This document shows positions 59,310 to 64,000 of a stretch of DNA of 64,000 nucleotides, one piece after another. Origin of the DNA: Linyphia triangularis (Eukaryota > Arthropoda > Arachnida > Araneae > Linyphiidae); the NCBI GenBank assembly GCA_963978545.1, contig OZ021726.1, forward strand, positions 33,700,459 through 33,764,458, given 5' to 3'. The position numbers and the translations under genes are program-made. Numbering within the stretch: position 1 is the stretch's first letter; every line of letters starts with the position of its first letter. The notes below the pieces were generated by a model. The model ran no database searches. It was given only the letters and a program-made list of their open reading frames with translations, and was not told where the DNA came from.

Positions 59310-59917
59310 CAGTGGTAGAAGTGGTGACAAAAAGTGTGAGGATGCCCAAAAGTTGGTGAGCCCCCCCCCCCCCCCCCCATCTTGGAAGATAAATTTTATA
59401 ATTTCGTAATTTATAATAAAAATATAAACTAATAAGAAAATAATTTATACTTCCTAACACTAACATTGAACAAGGATCCAAAATTGAATGAATATTCCGC
59501 AATTCAGTTTTTTTCCTTGGAAGTAAGAGCTAAAGTTAAGTAATAATTCAATGTTTTGTACATAACTGTATATTTAGATTTAAATGGTGCTTATTAATGT
59601 GCATGCTTTCATATAAAATGTTTTTTTTTTTTTAAATAGTTTGTCTTTATATGAAACAACAATATAAATTTAACTTACAGGAAAGTTCCTCCAAAGTTGA
59701 CCAGGTTACAGTATTTGTTAATAAAATACTTATATCTTTATACTAAGTTGTAGAATAAATTTTTAAGTATGATATATAAACCATAAATATTTTAAAGTTT
59801 TCAAATGTAAAAGTGGTGGGATGGATTTCAGTGCTTTAAAAGTGTGGAGACGCATGGGTATTTTCTTGAAAAGTGGGGGGAGGTGTCACCATGCGTCTAC
59901 CTACACTTCTAGCACTG
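59310..59917. mobile_element. hAT-like MITE, family 2, short copy
   Basis: Termini CAGTGGTAGAAGTGG and ...CTACACTTCTAGCACTG are inverted. The exact 8-bp duplication TAGACAAC flanks it (59302-59309 and 59918-59925). Inverted relative to the long copy at 30488-31734 and lacking about half its interior. Contains a C18 run (59361-59378). Confidence 0.88.
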
Positions 59918-60017
59918 TAGACAACAATCTTTTTATTTTATCGAATGCCTCAATATACAAACCTATACAACAATTTATATAACAAACCTATAGTCATTCA
60001 AACCTATACAACAATAC

Positions 60018-60241
60018 CTAGGGGTGTGGGACATCGCACAACTTTCAATTACATTATAAAAATGGTCATTGCATTCAAATTTGATATGGAATGGTGTAAT
60101 TTACCACTTTCATATTTTCACTGAGATAATTTTTTTACATGGGCCAAAATAATAAAAATAATAATTAATAAATAATTAATAATAAATAATTAATAATAAT
60201 ATTAATAATAATTAATAATGAATAATTAATAATGAATAATT

Positions 60242-60284
<43 letters not shown>

Positions 60285-60873
60285 TATTAATAATAAATAA
60301 TTAATAATAATAATAATTAAGGAAAAAGCCAAAGCGGCGAAATTAGCAACGTTATTCGATAAACATTACGCTATACTTTCTTGTGCGTGAAAGAGAGAAA
60401 AATAAATCGTTGTTGGGCGATGCTCAAGGATAGAGAACTCTGTGTTACAGGCATTCAGTTTGTTTTTTTGTAAACTTTTAACGCTTTTATAGCATTTTTT
60501 GAAGGAATTCCGGAGGTGGGGTTACACCGATTTTAATCAAAATCGTTTTAGCCGTTTTTTTAGGAATTGCTGAAAAACGCGATTTTTTATCATTTCAACC
60601 ATTTCATGCACAATTTCGACGAAAACCTTAAGGGTAGGTTCCATAGCCACCATTAACACGTACACTAAATTTGAACACCCTAGGTCAATTCGTTCGAGAG
60701 TTACGCTGTTCACGTACACACAGACAGACAATTTTTCTAGAGCACTTTTTTGAAATCAGGATGTTCCGAAACATGGAGAAATGAAAAAAAAAGAAGGAAA
60801 AAAAATATTTTTGTTGACTGAAAACAATACTTTATTACCCTATGTTAACATATGTGTAATTAAAAGTAAAAAT
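60018..60873 (-). repeat. R1 repeat, copy i, with AAT expansion
   Basis: Inverted: CTAGGGGTGTGGGACATCGC and CAACTTTCAATTACAT at the left, TTACCCTATGTTAACATATG and TAATTAAAAGTA at the right. A TAA/AAT microsatellite of about 190 bp (60137-60325) has grown inside it. Confidence 0.75.
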
Positions 60874-62037
60874 ATATGTACTTTCAAAGGATGAACGAAA
60901 AAGTGTCAAAATAGGATTTGATTCTTTTTTTTTTTTTTTTTTTAATTTAGGTCTTTTTAGCTTACGATGGCAGATACCGAAGTATATGTAGTTGAGTGGA
61001 AACGCTGTGGAACGACGTTTCACTACCTTTCAATACGAATATGGAATTCCAATCGGTAATTCCGGTTGAATTGATAGCGACCATTTTATTTAATTTTACA
61101 CCACTAGCCGTATAATTCGACGTTTAGAAATTGAATTTGTTTGTGGGCGTGTGTGTAACTAACGAAAGGGGAGGCAGCTCTCTTTAAAATCCCAAATCTG
61201 GTCGCACCCCTTCTCTAGATCAACTATATTAGAAACTTATCCTGAGAGATTCAATTAGAGGAGGTTTATACCTTCCCTTTTTCTGTGCGCATTTTACTCG
61301 GACAAAGTATAAAGTGCAGCAACACAGCAGACATTGCCTACTTCCAAGAAATACAAATATGGACCCACGAAATCCTTTATCTGCCAGGTATATCTGGACA
61401 GACGTTAAAACCTCTCACTACCTTCATTTTAATTTCTAGAATTCTCTATTATGGGTATGAATAGAAAGTTTTTAGAGAGAAACACAGCGTAACAGACAAT
61501 ATTTCATTCCCGAGCGCTTTTCAATTTATGTTGTGATTACGCTTGAAAGACATGCGTCACTCAACCAGTCACAGGTACAGTTATATGACATTCTATCCGG
61601 AAAAGAAGACAGTCATTTGCCTTTGGCAGCTGACGATACAAAAAAGTAAATTTGGTGACCAGTTCGAAAGGTGATATAACATTTATGTTCTTCTGGGTTA
61701 TTTCGCGAAGATTTATGTTACTTTTAGATGGATTATAAGTGTTAGTCATTACAGTGAGGTATTCCAGATTGTGGAATTATGTATATTTTTAGGATTGTCA
61801 TTCCCATAAAAGAAATGGGATTAGATACGTTGTCCGTTAACGGTAAAAATTCTATTTCTTTCTTTTTACTTTCTTATCCATCAAATGAAAGGAGAAAAAC
61901 GTGTTCTTGATGAATCGCCAATAAAGATATCTTTTAAACCAAACAATATTTTTGCAATAGAAGCATTTGAGAATAGTTAACGGTCTTATCCTTCAGAAGT
62001 AGAACGTATGCTATGCGTCTAAAAATCGAACCCAATT
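60874..62037. other. Noncoding DNA, nothing recognised
   Basis: T-run near 60930-60950; otherwise mixed-composition DNA without a defensible gene. Confidence 0.45.
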
Positions 62038-62236
<199 letters not shown>

Positions 62237-62240
62237 TTGT

Positions 62241-63019
62241 TTTATTCCGGAAAAAAAGGTATTTGCATGTGAGTGCATAATTTCACATTCATTTTTAATT
62301 AATAAAATTTGAAAGGTAGTTTGCCACACATTTTGTAGAAATGTTTTTGATATTTAAAATTAGATGCACACACACCAAGCACGCGCTGTTTACGGAATCG
62401 ACGCAGTGTTAACGAATATAAAAATTGGCAATGCATATAAAAGATTTATATTAAACACTTTGTCTTTATGGGTTGTATTATTTAGATCTTGAATAGCCAT
62501 TTCCAAGAACAGAGATACGAAAAACCACAATATGACTTGAAATTGGCTTATAGTCTTAAGAAAATGACACAAAAAATTGCAAATGCGGGGATTCCCGCTA
62601 TCATGACGCATGCTTAGTTCACTCATTCATTCAAAATGTTGAAATATTGTAACAAAAAAAAAAGGGTGAAGATAAAGCGAATTCCTAATCTCCTTACTGG
62701 TGAGAGATTAGAAGAACAAAGTGACAATTTATTGGGAATAAATAGATACTCCTTTACAAGATGTTTCTAAATCTCAAGGCGTAGACAGGTGAAGGACCCT
62801 ACCGTTACTATCGTTGTGAAGACTATCAGTTTATTAACCCGTACATTGAATCGAGGACGTATTAAAAATCGGCAATTTTTTTTTATGTTTTAGATTGGCG
62901 ATATTATTCTACCACGAGTGGGTTTTCTACTCAATTGTAATTTGTTACAAGTGCCTTAAAGCTCACTATATGATTACTTTTATTTTAAATACAACTTGAA
63001 CGTAATTCGTGAATGGAAT
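62241..63019. other. Noncoding DNA, nothing recognised
   Basis: No gene or element recognised. Confidence 0.45.
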
Positions 63020-63680
63020 AGACTGAGAGGCGACTGCAATGTTTGGACCCTATCGAACATCATTCTGAATTTTTTTTAGAGAAATTGGAGAAAAGTGAGT
63101 AGATTACGAAACCACTGGTCTGCAGTGGCAAAAATGGCCGAAACTGGTCGAAAATCGACTTTTAACAAGTTGAACTAAATCCAATTGCCAAATACGCCAT
63201 AACTTGTCAAATAATGAGCATTTTTTTTTATTTGGTAACCCTCACTCTTTAATTTTCAATTAACAAGGTTGCAGACGATTCGGATGTGTTGCTACGGCTT
63301 ACTTGCATCTTCCATAAATGAGCCAAATCGGCCATAAACATTACGTCACTTGTGACGTAACTGATGTCACCAATCTTACTTTTAAAAGATACAAGTTTCC
63401 GAGCCAGAGATCAGAAATCTTTTGCGGTTTTTCTCATTGAAAATCAAAATGCAGTGGGTTGTCAGACGAAAAAGTTTGTTCTCTTTTTGACAAGTTATGA
63501 CATATTTTGCAATCGGATTTTAGTTCAACTCATTCCAAGTCGATTTTTGATCAGTTTCGACCATTTTTGTCACGGCAGACCAGTGGATTCGTAATCTACT
63601 CATTTTTCTCAATTTCTATAAAAAAATTCAGAATGATGTTGGATGGGGTAAAAAAAATGCAGTTGCCTCTCGGACTAGAA
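63020..63680. mobile_element. Fold-back element with CRE-like core
   Basis: Imperfect palindrome centred at 63350.5. Left-arm AACATCATTCTGAATTTTTT mirrors right-arm AAAAAATTCAGAATGATGTT; GAGTAGATTACGAAACCACT mirrors AGTGGATTCGTAATCTACTC; CATAACTTGTCAAA mirrors TTTGACAAGTTATG. Similarity fades then returns at the core TTACGTCAC-TT-GTGACGTAA (63341-63360). No coding capacity. Confidence 0.75.
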
Positions 63681-64000
63681 GGCCAGAAATCTAAATGTTT
63701 ACTCTTTATACTTTTAAAAGTTTTTTAACGTATCAAAAAATATGAAATCTTTGCTTTCAAATAATAGAAAATGAAATCGAATGCTTATTAAAATATTTTT
63801 TTTTTCTAATTATTTTCCATCAATATAAAGTTTTGCACTGATTGTGTAGACTTTAAAAAAATTCCTCGACATATATCTAGAAATAGACAAATAGGTTTAT
63901 AAAAGAGTTATTTAAAAAATTTAACAAACATTCTAAAGCATGCATTTCAAAGTTAACTTTTACAAAACAATTTTTAAAAATTTATAAAAATAAAAATTTA

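Overview
The window is AT-rich eukaryotic DNA, most likely from an arthropod. The grounds are spliced GT..AG introns, an arthropod-style TATA plus TCATTT initiator pair, a tRNA-derived SINE, a Ty3/gypsy-type retrotransposon, hAT-like miniature elements with 8-bp target duplications, and long simple repeats. Nothing prokaryotic is present. I found no host protein-coding gene I can defend; almost everything interpretable is a mobile element or its remains.

The centrepiece is a 14.2-kb element at 10216-24394. It is a near-perfect giant palindrome: arms 10216-17300 and 17311-24394, a 10-bp unpaired centre at 17301-17310, and one 1-nt length difference seen in a C/G run. It begins 5'-AG, ends CT-3', and is flanked by an exact 6-bp direct duplication, GACAGC (10210-10215 and 24395-24400). 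That is the terminal signature of Maverick/Polinton elements. Each arm holds one intact spliced gene for a Polinton-type protein-primed family-B DNA polymerase with N-terminal C2H2 zinc fingers (about 1327 residues, seven coding exons plus a 5'UTR exon). The two genes are identical and diverge from a shared central bidirectional promoter. The outer ~1.4 kb of each arm is noncoding and carries clustered CRE (TGACGTCA) and ETS-like (CCGGAAGT) sites and ~150-bp iterated units. No integrase, capsid, protease or packaging ATPase gene is present. I read it as a self-palindromised, polymerase-only Polinton derivative that was integrated as a palindrome.

Left of it (1-10209) is AT-rich DNA with a SINE (4735-4911), one copy of a ~700-bp repeat family called R1 here (7782-8360), a hAT-like MITE (8536-9334) with a nested 83-bp retroposed fragment, and a decayed non-LTR retrotransposon 3' end (9343-9910).

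Right of it (24401-52283) are a possible promoter-like GC-rich patch (25400-25620), two fold-back elements (27051-27895, 29061-29545), hAT-like MITEs of several families, two more SINE copies, several R1 copies, tandem repeats, and a relic of an uncharacterised transposon protein (36240-37160, minus).

A degenerate Ty3/gypsy-like element lies on the minus strand at 52284-58620 (LTR-like direct repeats, gag, protease, RT, RNase H, integrase). It is followed by another hAT-like MITE (59310-59917), an R1 copy carrying an AAT expansion, an (AAAT)n array (62038-62236) and a third fold-back element (63020-63680) with a CRE-like core.
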